From Anopheles merus (taxonomy: Eukaryota; Arthropoda; Insecta; Diptera; Culicidae), in the NCBI RefSeq assembly GCF_017562075.2, contig NC_054083.1:22627428-22691427 (forward strand): a DNA stretch of 64,000 nt. The letters are read 5' to 3'. Positions 13,401 to 25,599 of the stretch are shown piece after piece; positions within the stretch are counted from its first letter, which is position 1; each line of letters starts with the position of its first letter. The position numbers and the translations under genes are program-made. The notes beneath the pieces are model-generated. The model ran no database searches. It saw nothing but the letters and a program-made list of their open reading frames with translations, and had not been told where the DNA came from.

Positions 13401-16400
13401 TAGAGTAAATAACAAAAAATACTTTTAAATGAAGTAATCAAGTTTCTTGATAATAAATAAATATTCAAAAAATTAACTTTGATGAATTCAATTGGTTTTT
13501 TTATTCTTTGTTTTTCACTTATATTCAATCCTATGCCGAATTATTTGATATGTAATTGTGTATGGCTCATATTAATTAGTATTTTATTATTAAAAAAATA
13601 AATCAAACCTGATAACACGTGACCTAGATATCAAAAACTCATTTCAAGCTCGTCACTTTTACCATTTATACTAATTAACGCATCCTATCGATGTTTTTAC
13701 AGCATCGTTCATTAATCTAGTTTATTTAATATCAATCTCGCAGTAACTGGAACGTAAACTTTCCGTGCTACCCTTAGCATCGCTTTTTTGGTCAACACCG
13801 AGCAGCGGCTTGCTTGCCGGCTTCATCATAAACCAAAACGTCTAATCATGACGCGCGTACACTCACGCATCTAAAGCGATGTTGTGTTCCAATCTGCGTT
13901 TAGCACACCACACTGTACACGCACATACACGCACCGGTTCACCGATAAGTGTTAGTGTGTGTTTGGTTTTTATGGCGTAGCGTCTTGGCCCCAAAATTGC
14001 TCTAATGAGCGGTTAGCCAAAGTTTCAAGTTCACGTTCAAGTTCTTTACCACATGACGGTCGGAGGTTTCTGAGTGCTAACGATCTCTGCGATGGGTAGG
14101 TTCGGTCATGCTGAACAGCTGTCAGTTTGGACAGGGAATATCATACGCAATGTTATAATAATAGTAAATTTACTTTAAATTGTAGTGTTTTTGGGGTGAA
14201 ATTGATAAGAAAATGTAAGACCTAACAAACACTTAATAGAATAGAAAAGATAATGGTAGAAACATATATGCGATCGATGACGTCAGTTCGATGCCAACGA
14301 AGAAAAGTACGCGTGTGTGAACCGGTTGCTCAGTTTCGGTGGTGCGTCTCACAAAACTCGAATTTTGTGGGAATTCCCAACCACAAGAGATTGAATTTTA
14401 AAGAAAGAACAGGTTTTTGTTAACAGCATATCAGATCTTTTTTGCATAAAGTTGAACATTTCCTCGAGGCAGGTATACATTTTAGGTCACCAAGTGGCAC
14501 GTGCTTGCCATTGTGTGTTTAATGAGGATAATTTCTAACACTGAATTACAATGAGTTTCTAACAAAACGAACTAAATAACATAATTAAATGTCGTTAAGG
14601 GAGCTTTATAAGTATTTTGCATAGCAATAAAATAACTCTAAAACCTGAACGAATTTGCCCAAGCCTTAATTAAGTTAAATGCAACTTAAAAGCATAAAAA
14701 TTAAATCGTTAGAAAACCAAACCCGCTATCGGCTATTTTCAACCATTATTCAACACCATAAGTATCAAAGGTTCGCGGTATCGGTATAGTTCACTCGACG
14801 ATCACCACAGTCAGCTGACGGGTCCGAACTGGTTGACCTTCGCCGGAAAACATTCGGTGACATTGGCATCGTGAAACGGGCTTATCACGCGTGAACCAAG
14901 CTACGGTATACAATTTTTCGGCCTTCCATGAAGGTGAACTAAGAAACTGCGGCGAGCGATCGTGATTGTAGGCGATGCATCTTGTCGCTGTGATATCCGT
15001 TGGAAGTGAGGGTGGCCTTTGTTATGTTTTAATTAAATCGGGCAGGGTTTGAGGAAACCGTTTGTGTGTAAACTGGACCATAAAAGCAGTGTTTAAATTG
15101 CAATTAAAGGTGGAATTTTCAATTCGAACGGTTTGGTAAAATGTGAAGGGAGTTGGTTCATAAGCATGTCGTAAAAGGTTGAAGGGAATTTCAGCGTAAG
15201 CAAGGGCGTTTACAGATAACTCATAAATATTCACAGGAGGTGGTGACTAATAACAAATGCAGCAATCATAGTTCATACATGAGAATATTGGAAACAAAGA
15301 CAAAGAATTTTCAGGAAAAAATAAAACACGATTGGAACGATACTTAAACTACATACCAAACACATTTTTGTTCCCGATAAGAAATCGTGATCATTTCGAG
15401 AGTGTCATTACTAAGAATAGTTAAACATCAAGCAATTTCCAAAAGAGGCAGCTATAAGTGTCGAGGAAAAATATAAAGGAGGTGACACATTAACATCCAC
15501 TGCCAGCCTAAAACTCACGAAGTCATACAAAAATCGAAAAAAAAGTCCAGGCGGGCCGGGTGCGCGTTCACTCCCCGTCCAGATAATTCTTTTCAGATCA
15601 GATAGCGGAGCTGAGAATTGTGCTGCGCTTATCGACAGGTGGAGTAAGTGAGGTAGTGTCTTCAGTTTAATTACTCCATTTATTTCCTTCTTTATTGAGA
15701 TTGGAGGCTCTCTTCGGCTTAGAACTTGGAAGAGGGCAGGATGTGGATTTTAGTGTACCTCCATAAGAAGCGTGTGTTTCACAAGTGTGAGGTGTATTGA
15801 TGAATTTGTTCTTGCATGCATTCTTGATCTACTTGCTGATGAAGACAAAAAATTAGTATTGCAAAATTAGTTGCCACTTGGAGGTGTTTTGTATGGTTGT
15901 GATGCATGTAATCCCTATATACCTGCACTTTTATTGACCTGAAACCAATGATTTCACTTTTTATCAAAATGTATGAAAAAGAGCCTCCCGCATAACAAGT
16001 GAGTCCTTGGAACAGCATAAACTCGATATGAGGGGTTTCACATTATTCTTATTTTAAAATTACTTATCTTGTTCAATTTTGATAGATTTAAATATTTGCG
16101 GAAATCCTTAAGACTAAGATTCTTAGGACTCAAGGACTAGGATAGCATAGGAATTAGCCATTTTAATGAACATTTGTTAATAATTATCATATTGAATTAT
16201 ATTAGATATCTATCTAGATAATTATATTGAAAAGGAAAATACTTTGAACATGAAAATGTTTTGTAATAGGACAGACTCACAAACATTTAATAAATTGATT
16301 GATTTTCATTTTTTTAAATAATCAACCGAAAAATACCAAAATAAACGAAGTAATTTAGTAGATATATTAAAAAGAAAATTGATTCAATAATTAAAATGTC

Positions 16401-16653
16401 TACAAATATGATAGATTTTGAATTTTAATCAATACAGAAAAGCAGTCCCTTCTTAATTAGAAACTGAATTTGTACACTCTAGAATCCTTGATAAGAAAAT
16501 ATTATTTATTGAAAAAAGTGTAATATGTCTAAAAAAATTTTAAAATTAAACAAATATCCAAAAAGTCTAATATTGGCCCCAACTATATTTTAGGCCAGAA
16601 AGCTTAAATTTTGAGCCTGTCAGTGGAATTTAACCTGTTGTATTAATTTAACC

Positions 16654-16817
16654 CATGACGGGCATGTCGTCATGGGTTCAAGCCCCAAATAGACCGTGCC
16701 GCCATACGTAGGACTGACTATCCTGCTATGGGGGGAAATTAATAAGTCACTGAAAGCCAACCCCACAAGTGGGTTGGTAGGCCTTGACCGGCATCGGTTG
16801 TTGAGCCAAAGAAGAAG
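16654..16817 (+). mobile_element. SINE200-like SINE with target-site duplication
   Basis: The element starts at a partial tRNA-like head with the B-box GGGTTCAAGCC, runs through the shared body (ACGTAGGACTGACTATCCTG, AATAAGTCACTGAAAGCCAA) and ends AAAGAAGAAG. It is flanked by perfect direct repeats ATTAATTTAACC at 16642-16653 and 16818-16829, as expected for LINE-mediated insertion. A second CATGACGGGCATG motif just ahead of the B-box suggests a rearranged 5' end. Confidence 0.85.
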
Positions 16818-17031
16818 ATTAATTTAACCATAGCGATCAGCCACATTGATCTTCAGAATGTGTGTAAAAACAAAGGTGCATTTTAAAATCTTTTTTTTTG
16901 TTATTTTTAAATGGGTTAATAGTACTTTCAATAAATTTAAAAATATCGAATGGAAATCAACGATTTTTAACATTTCTTGACCAAATATTTATGCTTCAGC
17001 AAAATAAAAATAAATCAAAGATTCATGAGCC

Positions 17032-17050
17032 AACCGGGTTGATCCTGCCA
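17032..17050 (+). other. 18S rRNA 5'-end look-alike (19 nt)
   Basis: The sequence AACCGGGTTGATCCTGCCA differs at one position (G for T at base 5) from the near-universal start of eukaryotic 18S rRNA, AACCTGGTTGATCCTGCCA. It sits in AT-rich non-coding DNA between the inverted octamers GATTCATG and CATGAATC. No further 18S sequence follows. It may be a tiny rDNA-derived insertion, but chance cannot be excluded by eye. Confidence 0.4.
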
Positions 17051-17390
17051 TGAATCGGCGTTTGTTCAAATATTTTTCAGACTGAATTCATCTAGGCTTA
17101 AACACTAAGGCTAGTTTGGTGTGTGTGTTTGTATAGAATGTCGACATGATTTCAGACGCCAAGTGTCAAACTCCATGTAAAACTGGTTTGAAACGTAAAA
17201 CATCCCATTGATTGAATTATTTTTTTAAAATATTTATTTAGTATTTAATAAACAAATGGATAGCTGAAGGATAGCTTTAAACAAAGTTGTAGAATTATGA
17301 TAAAAAACCCAAATAAAAGCGCTCAAATGTCCATCCAGGATATAATGATGCACTCGGTGTTCCTTGGTATTCGTGTGTGTCCAGACTTAC

Positions 17391-17460
17391 CTGGTTCGTG
17401 GTCGGAAATTCCTTCGTCCTGAATCACCGCAGCGTCATGCGGCTTAGCTTTCGTTTGCAT
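17391..17460 (-). CDS. Candidate first coding exon (24 codons) before a splice donor
   Basis: On the minus strand an ATG at 17460-17458, preceded in frame by a TGA stop, opens 23 codons plus one base (MQTKAKPHDAAVIQ...SDHEP) and runs into CCAG|GTAAGTCTGG, a near-consensus 5' splice site with the donor G at 17390. The peptide is hydrophilic and acidic toward its end, and I do not recognise it. The next exon would have to start in phase 1; none is identifiable downstream within the window. It could be the start of a gene with a very long first intron, or a coincidence. Confidence 0.25.
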
Positions 17461-17469
17461 GACGAAGCG

Positions 17470-20400
17470 TTCAATTCAACCGTACTCCACACTATACTTG
17501 CAGCTGGCAAATCATTGGGCAAACAGTTTTACTACACCGTTGTACTAGCAGATTTCACCTAACCTCTGACAGGCTATGTCTGGTTTGCAGAAACTGTACA
17601 GACAAAGCCTAGAAGAGGCTAGATTAGCTCTGTTACTGGTGTGTTGGGCATCTCCAAAGGCGTTACAGAACCGTTACTCACAAGCAGTGTTTGCAAACAC
17701 TTTCCGTGACCGAGTACTGTTTCCATTTGGGCCTTTCGTTCTATATGCGCGACTTGAAAATTTTGACCAATTCACCGCCGGAAAAAAAAGAAATGCTACT
17801 TTTGGAATATTCAAAAAGGGAAGCAAGTGGGACAGCGAGCAAAAACGTATTACGAAGAAATAAAGAAAGAAAACATCCTTCTCGTAGATGCTACAGCGTC
17901 AATCCCCATTCGGGGAAGGGGAATTGGCGCATTCACGACGTTGGTACGCCTTCGCCTTTTGGTTGCGTGGAACCCGGCGCGGGTACGTATCGCGTATCGT
18001 ATGGCAGCAGAATTTCGTGTGGTCTGTGACTTTTCTTTTTGCTCCCCAGCATTGAAGACGTCGCTTTCGAAACCGTCGCCCGGCGGTGGCCGTCATGGCC
18101 ATTTGGTTTTTTGGTTAGTATTCCTGCCGCGCGCGTCAAGTTCGCGCCGGGCCGTTTGCGTCGAGGAATGACGACAACGACGAATACGAACGGTTTGATA
18201 GCAAACGTCGCGTATGGTGGGGACACAGTTAGCTAGCCATACATGTATGAGATACTTACTAGCTTGATAAACCTTTTTTTGTAAAATTTGAAACGATTTA
18301 AGATTTTTGTTCAAAAACTATCTTTCTTATTTTATGATTGATGAGTTTATCAGCTATTCGTTTTACTGTCTGTCTTCAACGATCCACACCTTATACAACA
18401 CTTGCTTGCTGAGCTGACGGTAACACTGTATCACCCGACCTAGACCTAGTCGGTCTCAGGGTCAACCGAACCGACCGAACGACCGACAGACTCGTCTTCA
18501 ACTATTCACCCTGCTGCTTGTTTACCGGTGTGTTTATTTCGAACGATAATGAAATGCGTCTTCTTGTTTACGGCGAAGGAAGTGTACAGCTGTGCGCCAA
18601 ACTCGCCGAAACGAAACGGTCTTCTTTCACACGCACCACCGAATATTTCTGTTCGTAATTGTTTGTTAGCAGGTGACGATAGTGGCCACCATTACCGAAG
18701 GGTGAAAAACACCTGTGTCAATAGTAGCTCCGTACTGTTGGCCGCAAGGCCGTTGTGTAGTAGAATGAGTCGCACACGGTGTCACATAATATGTTACTGT
18801 TCCTCAACAGTTTTTTGACTTGATTTTTTACACTATTAACGATCACTTCTATAATGTTTCACAAGTTCCTGTACTTTGAACGCTTGAGCTGAACTTTGGA
18901 TGGAAGCAGTCTCACATGGACACAACGCACACCGCACAACACTCGCACAAGAACCGTACCACGCAAGAAATGCGTCCGCGCGCGACGAAAACTGACGTTA
19001 GAGTGGAATTTTGCAGTGTTTGAAAGCCGGTCTTATTGAAAAATTTCGACCTTGTCCGGGCGCTTAAGCAAAACCCGGCACAGTGTGTAGGACTGGATTG
19101 GGTGAAGGGGAAAGCGTATGAGTGAGCGGGGAGGGGTGATGGAGGGGGACAGCTCACGATCGCAGCTCGCGACTCGCGATCGGCTTTACTTTTTTTGCTG
19201 CTGCTGCTGCTTGTCCCTGCCAACCAATGCGTGCGATTCGGATCCAAGATCTTTCTTCCTTCGTGTGCCCCGTTTATGATTCGACTTCGGGTCGGAATTG
19301 ACAAGTGTATGCATGTGTATGGGTGTGTGTGGTAGTGCATCATCCAGAACGAGAAATAGCAACAAGCAAGCAACGAAAAAAGTACAAAAAAAAGGTTAGA
19401 AGTGATGGAGAGACTTTCGTCCCTATCCAAGTCCTCCCCCCAAATTTCTTCCTCCTCTTGGAACTTTTCTCTAAAAAAAAAAACGGGGATTGACTTCAAA
19501 CAAGGAAGGTACGGGGGCGCGGTCTTTGCCGCTGTGGTGCGATAGGGGGTTTGCGTTTCTTCGTTCGTTTCTATTCCGTACATGCTGCTCGGTCGGCACC
19601 AATCTTTGGCAACCAGAACGCTACGGGGTGGTTGTGCGGTTCTGCTTTTTTTACTTCAGTTTCGGTTTGCTGTGCACCCGGTCGTTCTCTTCTTTTTGAT
19701 ACTCGACTCACTCGTTTTGGGGCTCATGCTGGCAGGGAGGGACGCATTTTTTTATTGGGCCGAACGTACACCAGTGTGAGTGAGTGTGTCTGAGTCAAAG
19801 TTTGGCAAATTTAAACTCTTTTTGCTCAACCGCTTTCGGCGCATTCTACTCAACTGCGCCGGGGTTTGGAGAGACTCTCCGCGCCCTCGGCTTTCGTGTT
19901 GTCTATTATTTGCTTTTCGGGTCGTGGTTCGTTTGGCGTTTTGGTGTCTGATGAAGTGCAGTGCAGAAAGAGGAAGATAGAGCGATGGGGCTAGAAACTG
20001 GGTGGGGAGAGTATGCCGCCTTTTTTTTGTTGATCGTGTTGCACTTTTTAAATGAGCCGGTCGGGCAACCTCCGCCACCCACTTGAATGCTGCGCTTGCG
20101 ACTGGAAAAGGTACAGGCGGTACTGGTGGAGTAGGTGCAGAGTAAAAATGTTCCGCGCACCGGAAGGTCGTATAAGTGCAAGAATGCTATAGCTGAACAA
20201 CACAGTTTTTTTTCGGAATATTGTATTAGGGCACTTCTGCATTTTTTAAATAAATTATAAGAATAGTTAAAAAAGGATGTGATGTAAGTTAAAATAGGTT
20301 TGATTGTTACAGCTTTTTTTAATTTTTATTTTATTTTAATATTTTTTTAGAACTTTTATGGAACTCATTATAAAACCACATGTCAAACTAGTCTCATATT

Positions 20401-23360
20401 TGTAGTCTAGAAGTATGAAAATAACATAAACCATTCTTTTCGTACCTGAGAAAGTTAGCTGATTGTTTTTTGATTTTTTAGTGTTAAATCAATAACAATA
20501 ATATCAATAAACAATAATATGTAAAACTACATTTCACATTGGAATAAAAGAATGATAAGGCTGAAACCCCCGAAAAAAACATATCTATTTTGTAACGCAT
20601 AATTGTTTGCAAAAAATTGTCAAAATTAAATACTTTGGAACGGTCAAAAAGGCTTGAAAAAAATATATCTTGATAGATCATTAGAAATTTCAGAAATTTA
20701 CAAATCTCCAAATTCTTACTCTTTGCTATAAGACAATTCTAAAGTGATCGATTTGAAGCAAGTTAGTGTAATAGTTGCTTTAAATTTATTTATTAGAATA
20801 ATGAATCGGATAGAAAGAAACACTATCAACGATGTCACTCATTATTATTACACGATTTCATTGCATTTTCAGCCACCACTGTAGCCTGGCATCACCGCCG
20901 ACCAGTTGCTCAACGCCAATTCCAGTATCGGCAAAAGCGGTCGGGTGACGATTCTTTGGCTTGGTGGTTTTTTGTTGTATACTCCCTGTTTTATTATTGC
21001 TTGTCTTTGCTTAAATTTGACCATTTGCTGGCGTACCGCTCGGAGCGGGATGACGTGAGCCTTTCCACTGGAGGGACGTTGCATTGGCAATGATTGGCCA
21101 TTGCCTTTTTTTGCGCCCCGTTCTTGCAGCGGATTTTGTGTGAAGCCATCCCCATGAACGGTATGGTGATCGAAGGATTGAATGCTGCAATAAAATACAT
21201 CCATAAATGTTGCCAAGAAACCCGAACGAGACAGGATGCTTTCTGCCGGCTAGGCTAGAGGGCACAGCATGCACAACCTGACTAGCAGTTTTATTATAGT
21301 TGGGGTATGGTTTTTTGTTTAGAAAATTTAGCAAAGGATAGAAATGATCGTAAAATTAGTTAAGCCGGAGTTTGCGTGATATACTTCACCGAACTGGAAA
21401 TAAGAGAAAACGGGTTCAAGCATTTCGCCGAAGACGTAAATCATAGAACAGCCAAATGTCTAGAGATGGGACATTTGCGACCCACGACGATCATGACAGA
21501 ACACGATCGGTTGCACGATGTCTGTGTGCTACATTGTGCTCCCTTTCCCATCTATGCCGCATGCCGATTGCATTTTGGGGGGTGAGTTTTGGGAAGGGTG
21601 CACACAACCCGGGCTCACACCAATACCAGGAAAAGCAATTTCGACTGCGCAAAAACGATGGGCAAAAACAACAAGCGGAGTAGCAGATTTTATTTTTATT
21701 TTCGCTACCAGCAACTCGCAACTCATGGATGGGTGGATGGGGGAGCCGGAGCAAAGCATGAAGCGCAATGGTGGAGGTGGTGGGAGGGGTGTCTGGAGTG
21801 TTTCGAGTTATTAAAAATGTATGCTAATGTGAGAGGAAGGTTTTTGAAAGAGATTTTGGTTGTATGTGTTGAGAATTCTTGGTGTTTTTTTTATTCGAAC
21901 GATAATTGTTCGTTTTAAGACGGAAATGAAAGAGACGCCTATTGGAGAGTGCATCGCTTATGGGTGTGTGTTTGTGTTTTGGGGATGACAGCAAGGCGTT
22001 GAAGTGAATAGAAAAAAAGGTTTAAAATAAACCTTGCGATAAACCACACCAAATTTACGCTGGTGTGACGGCCTGTGCATGGTAGCAAGTGTTGCAAAGG
22101 TTGAAGAGCATGAGAGAGTCGTTAAAAGTCATGTTGTGAGCAGATTTGCAACCTTAAGCTCATTCTCATTTGCAGTTTTATGTACAAAAGAGAAGTAACA
22201 ACTTGTACGGACTTTATCATCAGTTCTATGCAATTTTCATAAAATACTTTCTCAAGAGTAACAGCTTTTAGCACAAAAATGTAAGTAATACAACAAACAA
22301 TATGTGATAAAAATCATGTAATATGTTTTAAAAATAAATGCGAAACCATTTCCAAGAAATTATTAACATATTTTATAATTAATGTGTTATAACAATTCAA
22401 AAATCAATTGTAAATTATCATGTTATCGAGCAATACATGATGTTTTTAAACAGCTCCCATCTCCTTGCCACACTCCACTTAAGCAAAACGTATAGTTATG
22501 ATTTTCTATTATGCTTTATACCGATCGGTATCTGACCAATACAAATACACAAACCCTTAAAGCCTTCTTCAACCAAGAGCTGAGCTGAGCTCAACCATTT
22601 AGGCCCTCCCTCCTTCCGGATTGCTTTTGCAAGCGCCCGATACGGAGGCTTTTACTAATTGCAATTTAATGCCGCATGATACAGCCGATCGGCGACTGGA
22701 AACCTGGAAGAGCAGGCACCAACTCCTTTCCCTCCTCACATCACCATCTTCTCCTTTCGCTCGGCAACAAACTCGACACCATCCCATAATCAAACGGCAG
22801 CGGTGCAGCATCGTCCACGTCGAATGGCACGCACCCATCTTCCTGTGGTGATCGGATGGCTAAAGTAAAATTCTTCCTCCCTCTCTCTGTCTCTCTTTTT
22901 TTCTCCCTCTCTTCCTCCGTGGCTCAAAGGATTGCAAACCCTGGAGCTGGAAAGGAATTCGAAGGTGGTACACCCTTCATTCGGGATGCAACATAATGGT
23001 TAAGGATTTTCACGTTATTTATCTCTCTCTCCACCCCGAGCAGCGGTCAGCATCGTGTTCCAGCGGTCGATCGAGACACCGTGAAAAATGGTTTTTCGAA
23101 ATCACATTAATCGACTTTTAAAAAGTGCAGCGTTTTAAAACCACTGGAAGGGAGAAAAGAAGTGGATGTAGAAGAAGGTGATAAAGAAGAAGGATGAGCT
23201 TAAATAGGAGATTTTTTTTAGCGAAACGCAAACATGAATGCACAACATTGTTTAGCTTTAGTTTAGTTTAGTAAGGTGATTAAATAAAAGCTATGAAAAT
23301 CGATTTAATTTCTTTTTAAAATTTTCGTACTGCGGTTTGACTCTCTTGCTCTCTGTTTAT
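17470..23360. other. Non-coding stretch with promoter-like CpG-rich part
   Basis: No family is recognised. 17880-18250 and 18850-20150 are relatively CpG-rich and contain many overlapping open frames on both strands with low-complexity character (poly-Ser, poly-Lys, His-rich), as expected of unmethylated regulatory or 5' UTR DNA. 20250-20850 and 22150-22500 are AT-rich. The frame at 18912-19583 (minus, 223 codons) is the longest but has no domain, and its composition follows the simple repeats beneath it. Confidence 0.5.
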
Positions 23361-23367
23361 GGGTGAT

Positions 23368-23373
23368 TTTATT
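23368..23373 (-). terminator. Poly(A) signal of the first serine-protease homolog
   Basis: AATAAA on the minus strand about 155 nt past the stop codon of the gene ending at 23529. The other two cluster members have the same signal 91 and 71 nt past their stops. Confidence 0.5.
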
Positions 23374-23528
23374 AGAAATCATTTTGTATTTACTTTTTAT
23401 GAACAACACTTTCCTGTACGTAATGTTGTTTTCGCTTTTCTAACTGATGACACGTAACTTTCTGCATTTATGTCTTTTCTTTTCGCACTTATCTTTTTAA
23501 GGAAATATATTCACTTTCAATGCCTTTT

Positions 23529-24377
23529 CTAAGGCTCAAATTTGTAATCCGAGTTTAACTCAATCCATTCACGGAAGTACGAAACACGAATATGCCGAAT
23601 AGGATAGTGCAAATCGCACAAAACGATAAGATTTCCAACACCAACCAACATCCGCCCGTTCTCGTCTTCAACCGTCAATGCTGATCCACTGTTCCGGCCA
23701 CATAACGAACCACCTATGTACGTATCCGTACAGATGTGCTGGGCCGAAATGTTGTACAGCGGTTGTATTGCTTCGTGGCAGTCCGCATTCGACATCACTT
23801 GATTGCGCAGATATCGCAAGCCCTCGCCATTTAATCCACCGGTCGCAGTACCTTCCATCATTTCATAGGTGCGCGTGTCGGACAAACGCGGCAAACGGAT
23901 AAGCTGCACATATTCGTTTAACGTCGCCGGATGATCCATATGAATTGTAGCGATATCGTTATGACCATACATCGGTGATGGCGGATGAATTCGGACTCCG
24001 TTCATCGAGATGTTAATGTGCTGCTCCCACTCGGTGTTGCCATTGAACAGTGAGCCCAAGATTGCGAAAGCATACTCGACGGAGTTATGATTTACACAGG
24101 CTGCCGTTGTTAGGATGTAAACGGGTGTGATTAACGATCCGGCACATGTATATACTCTGGTGGACGATTTGGTTTTGAATCGTAGTGCTGCATGGTACGG
24201 AAACTGTCCGGGGTACGCCAAATATCCATCGGTAGCAAGTGGACTGGGAGCGATTTTGGCTGATGGGCGTTCAACGGAATCTAGAACAACTCCGCTTATC
24301 ACTGAAACACACAGGGCACTGAGCAGAATGGCTGCAACGGACACTTTCATATTGATATTGTACATCCTCAACATCAC
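23529..24377 (-). CDS. Secreted chymotrypsin-fold serine-protease homolog (His lost)
   Basis: A single-exon gene of 282 codons if read from the first ATG. The likely start is Met10 (24350), because MK plus a hydrophobic signal peptide (KVSVAAILLSALCVSVISG) is shared with the paralog at 26246-27172. The trypsin fold is recognisable: GYLAYPGQFPYHAAL at the mature N terminus, CAGSLI with the active-site disulfide Cys (78/94), LTTAAC in place of LTAAHC (catalytic His replaced by Ala93), NDIATIHM with Asp141 kept, DCHEAI, and GRNSGSALTV with Ser230 kept but the oxyanion motif altered (GDSGGP to RNSGSA). The R|IVGG activation site is absent. By family knowledge such proteins are catalytically dead homologs, secreted into haemolymph or gut, often acting as cofactors or decoys. 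Specific function is unknown. It shows no CLIP domain. Confidence 0.88.
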   Translation of the reverse strand: MMLRMYNINMKVSVAAILLSALCVSVISGVVLDSVERPSAKIAPSPLATDGYLAYPGQFPYHAALRFKTKSSTRVYTCAGSLITPVYILTTAACVNHNSVEYAFAILGSLFNGNTEWEQHINISMNGVRIHPPSPMYGHNDIATIHMDHPATLNEYVQLIRLPRLSDTRTYEMMEGTATGGLNGEGLRYLRNQVMSNADCHEAIQPLYNISAQHICTDTYIGGSLCGRNSGSALTVEDENGRMLVGVGNLIVLCDLHYPIRHIRVSYFREWIELNSDYKFEP

Positions 24378-24396
24378 CTTTCGTTCGTTGGAATAC

Positions 24397-24516
24397 TGGT
24401 TGGCGTCTGTTTTTATATCTATTTATTAGTACCTCCCAATCGATAACCAAGAAACACATTCGATTGATAACGCTTGTATTGCTGAGTCAAAGCGCTATCT
24501 GTATTTATCTGATAAA
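24397..24516 (-). promoter_or_regulatory. Promoter and GATA-rich upstream block of first homolog
   Basis: Minus strand: GTACTAATAAATAGA (24432-24418) serves as a TATA-like box about 30 nt ahead of an initiator-like ACCAGTATT with A+1 near 24397. A second TATAAAA lies at 24417-24411. Further upstream are GATA motifs at 24442-24446 and 24465-24470, and a 13-bp palindrome TTTATCTGATAAA at 24504-24516 that contains two opposed GATA sites. The same order, GTAC-TATA box, GATA, then palindrome, is found ahead of the paralog at 27172, so the block is conserved by descent. GATA factors drive many gut and fat-body genes in mosquitoes; tissue is inference. Confidence 0.55.
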
Positions 24517-24599
24517 TTGAATAAAAAATTCTGCAAAAGGGAAAAAAATAAAAAAAGGAAAATCTACAATAAAGATAATTAAAGGGCCTTTATCTATCT

Positions 24600-24833
24600 C
24601 TCATTCTCGCTGGCTTGCTCCCGAGAATGAGGTAGGTCGTCGTGACATAGCCTGGTCAACAATTATTCTTGAGGATGCTCGGTCCTTGGCTGCAACTACC
24701 CATCTATATAAACTTCCGAGCTTCAACAGGTTACGCTTCACCTGATACAGCCAACGAACTCATTCTTCCATCTTCTTGGTGGGATATGACTCCGGCAAAC
24801 TCATAACATGCCCCAGCCATCGTATTTTGACGG
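24600..24833 (-). mobile_element. RTE-type LINE fragment, C-terminal coding remnant
   Basis: Read on the minus strand the region encodes IRWLGHVMSLPESYPTKKM, a stop, then VRWLYQVK, and later WVVAAKDRASSRIIV, in one frame. This is the pattern R.RWLGHV...P...KK...W...AA.DR..WR of the tail behind the reverse transcriptase in RTE-clade elements (and related insect retroposons). It is broken by stops and has no visible ends; assignment is from the motif only. Confidence 0.55.
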
Positions 24834-24835
24834 CA

Positions 24836-25583
24836 AAAACGATACCATTCACAACCCCATCTGAAACTGTTAGGGACTTAGGCATTATATTAGACACGAA
24901 ACTTTATTTAGACTAACAATTTGACGACGTAATTGCTAGGGCTAACAGGACTCTCGGACACAAAATTAGAAGTAGCAAAATGTTTCATGACCCTCTGTTT
25001 AAAATCACCTTACTGTTGCCTTGTTCGTCCTTTGATTGAGTACGCATCAGTAGCTTGGTTTCCGGAGCAAGTTACTAGAATTGAGAGGCTTGAGAGGATC
25101 CAGCGAAAATTTACCCGGGTAGCTATTAAGCGGCTTCCGTGGAGACATAACGACGTGCTACCAACTTATCATACGAGGTGTCAGTTGTTAGGGCTTGAAA
25201 CTTTGGAAAAGAGAAGAATGGTTGCCCAAGGAATGTTTATGTTTAAACTATTAACTGGAAAAATCGATGCACCTCTATTTCTAAGTAATGTAAATTTTAA
25301 TGTCCCTACTAGGCCTTTAAGAACTTGACAATTTTTAATAACTGATTTTAGTTATCGTCTTTTCAGTGCTAGGGATCCGTTGTTATTGATGTTTAAGAAT
25401 TTTAATTTATTTTCAAATTTTGTAGCCCTATGCTTTAGTGTACCGAAATGTACTAGTGTCATACGAGACTGCATTACGTCTAATTTTAGGAACCCATAGT
25501 TTATAAGACATTAGTTTTAATTGTGTATGTAGGCCATGGAGGCTCGATACCTTATTAAATAAAATAAAATAAAATAAAATAAT
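24836..25583 (+). mobile_element. Dead Jockey/CR1-type LINE, 3' end
   Basis: This is the 3' part of a non-LTR reverse-transcriptase ORF. The earlier segment reads TVRDLGIILDTKLYLD, stop, QFDDVIARANRTLGHKI. After a frameshift near 24960 the main frame (24933-25328) gives CLVRPLIEYASVAWFP, IERLERIQRKFTRVAIKRL and CQLLGLETLEKRRMVAQGMF. These are the thumb/C-terminal motifs typical of Jockey and CR1 elements. After a TGA at 25326-25328 the frame stays open to TAG at 25497-25499 (ITDFSYRLFSARDPLLLMF), so that stop is a late mutation. The 3' UTR ends in about five AAATA units at 25554-25583, the usual LINE tail. The copy is 5'-truncated and cannot move. Confidence 0.8.
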
Positions 25584-25599
25584 CTAACCCCTTCTGATG

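Larger units (their letters stand above)
7260..17030. other. Mostly non-coding stretch
   Basis: Apart from two SINEs (8068-8227 and 16654-16817) and a possible untranslated exon ending at 10389, I see no supportable gene. 8800-9280 and 10400-11080 are richer in CpG than their surroundings. 13400-13600 and 16030-16620 are strongly AT-rich. Reading frames of 60-115 codons occur on both strands but none shows a recognisable domain, signal peptide or conserved motif. Confidence 0.55.

Noticed and set aside
18912..19583. 223-codon open frame, minus strand
   Set aside because: Composition follows simple repeats (poly-Ser from CTG/CAG, TGTG-rich start). No family resemblance.
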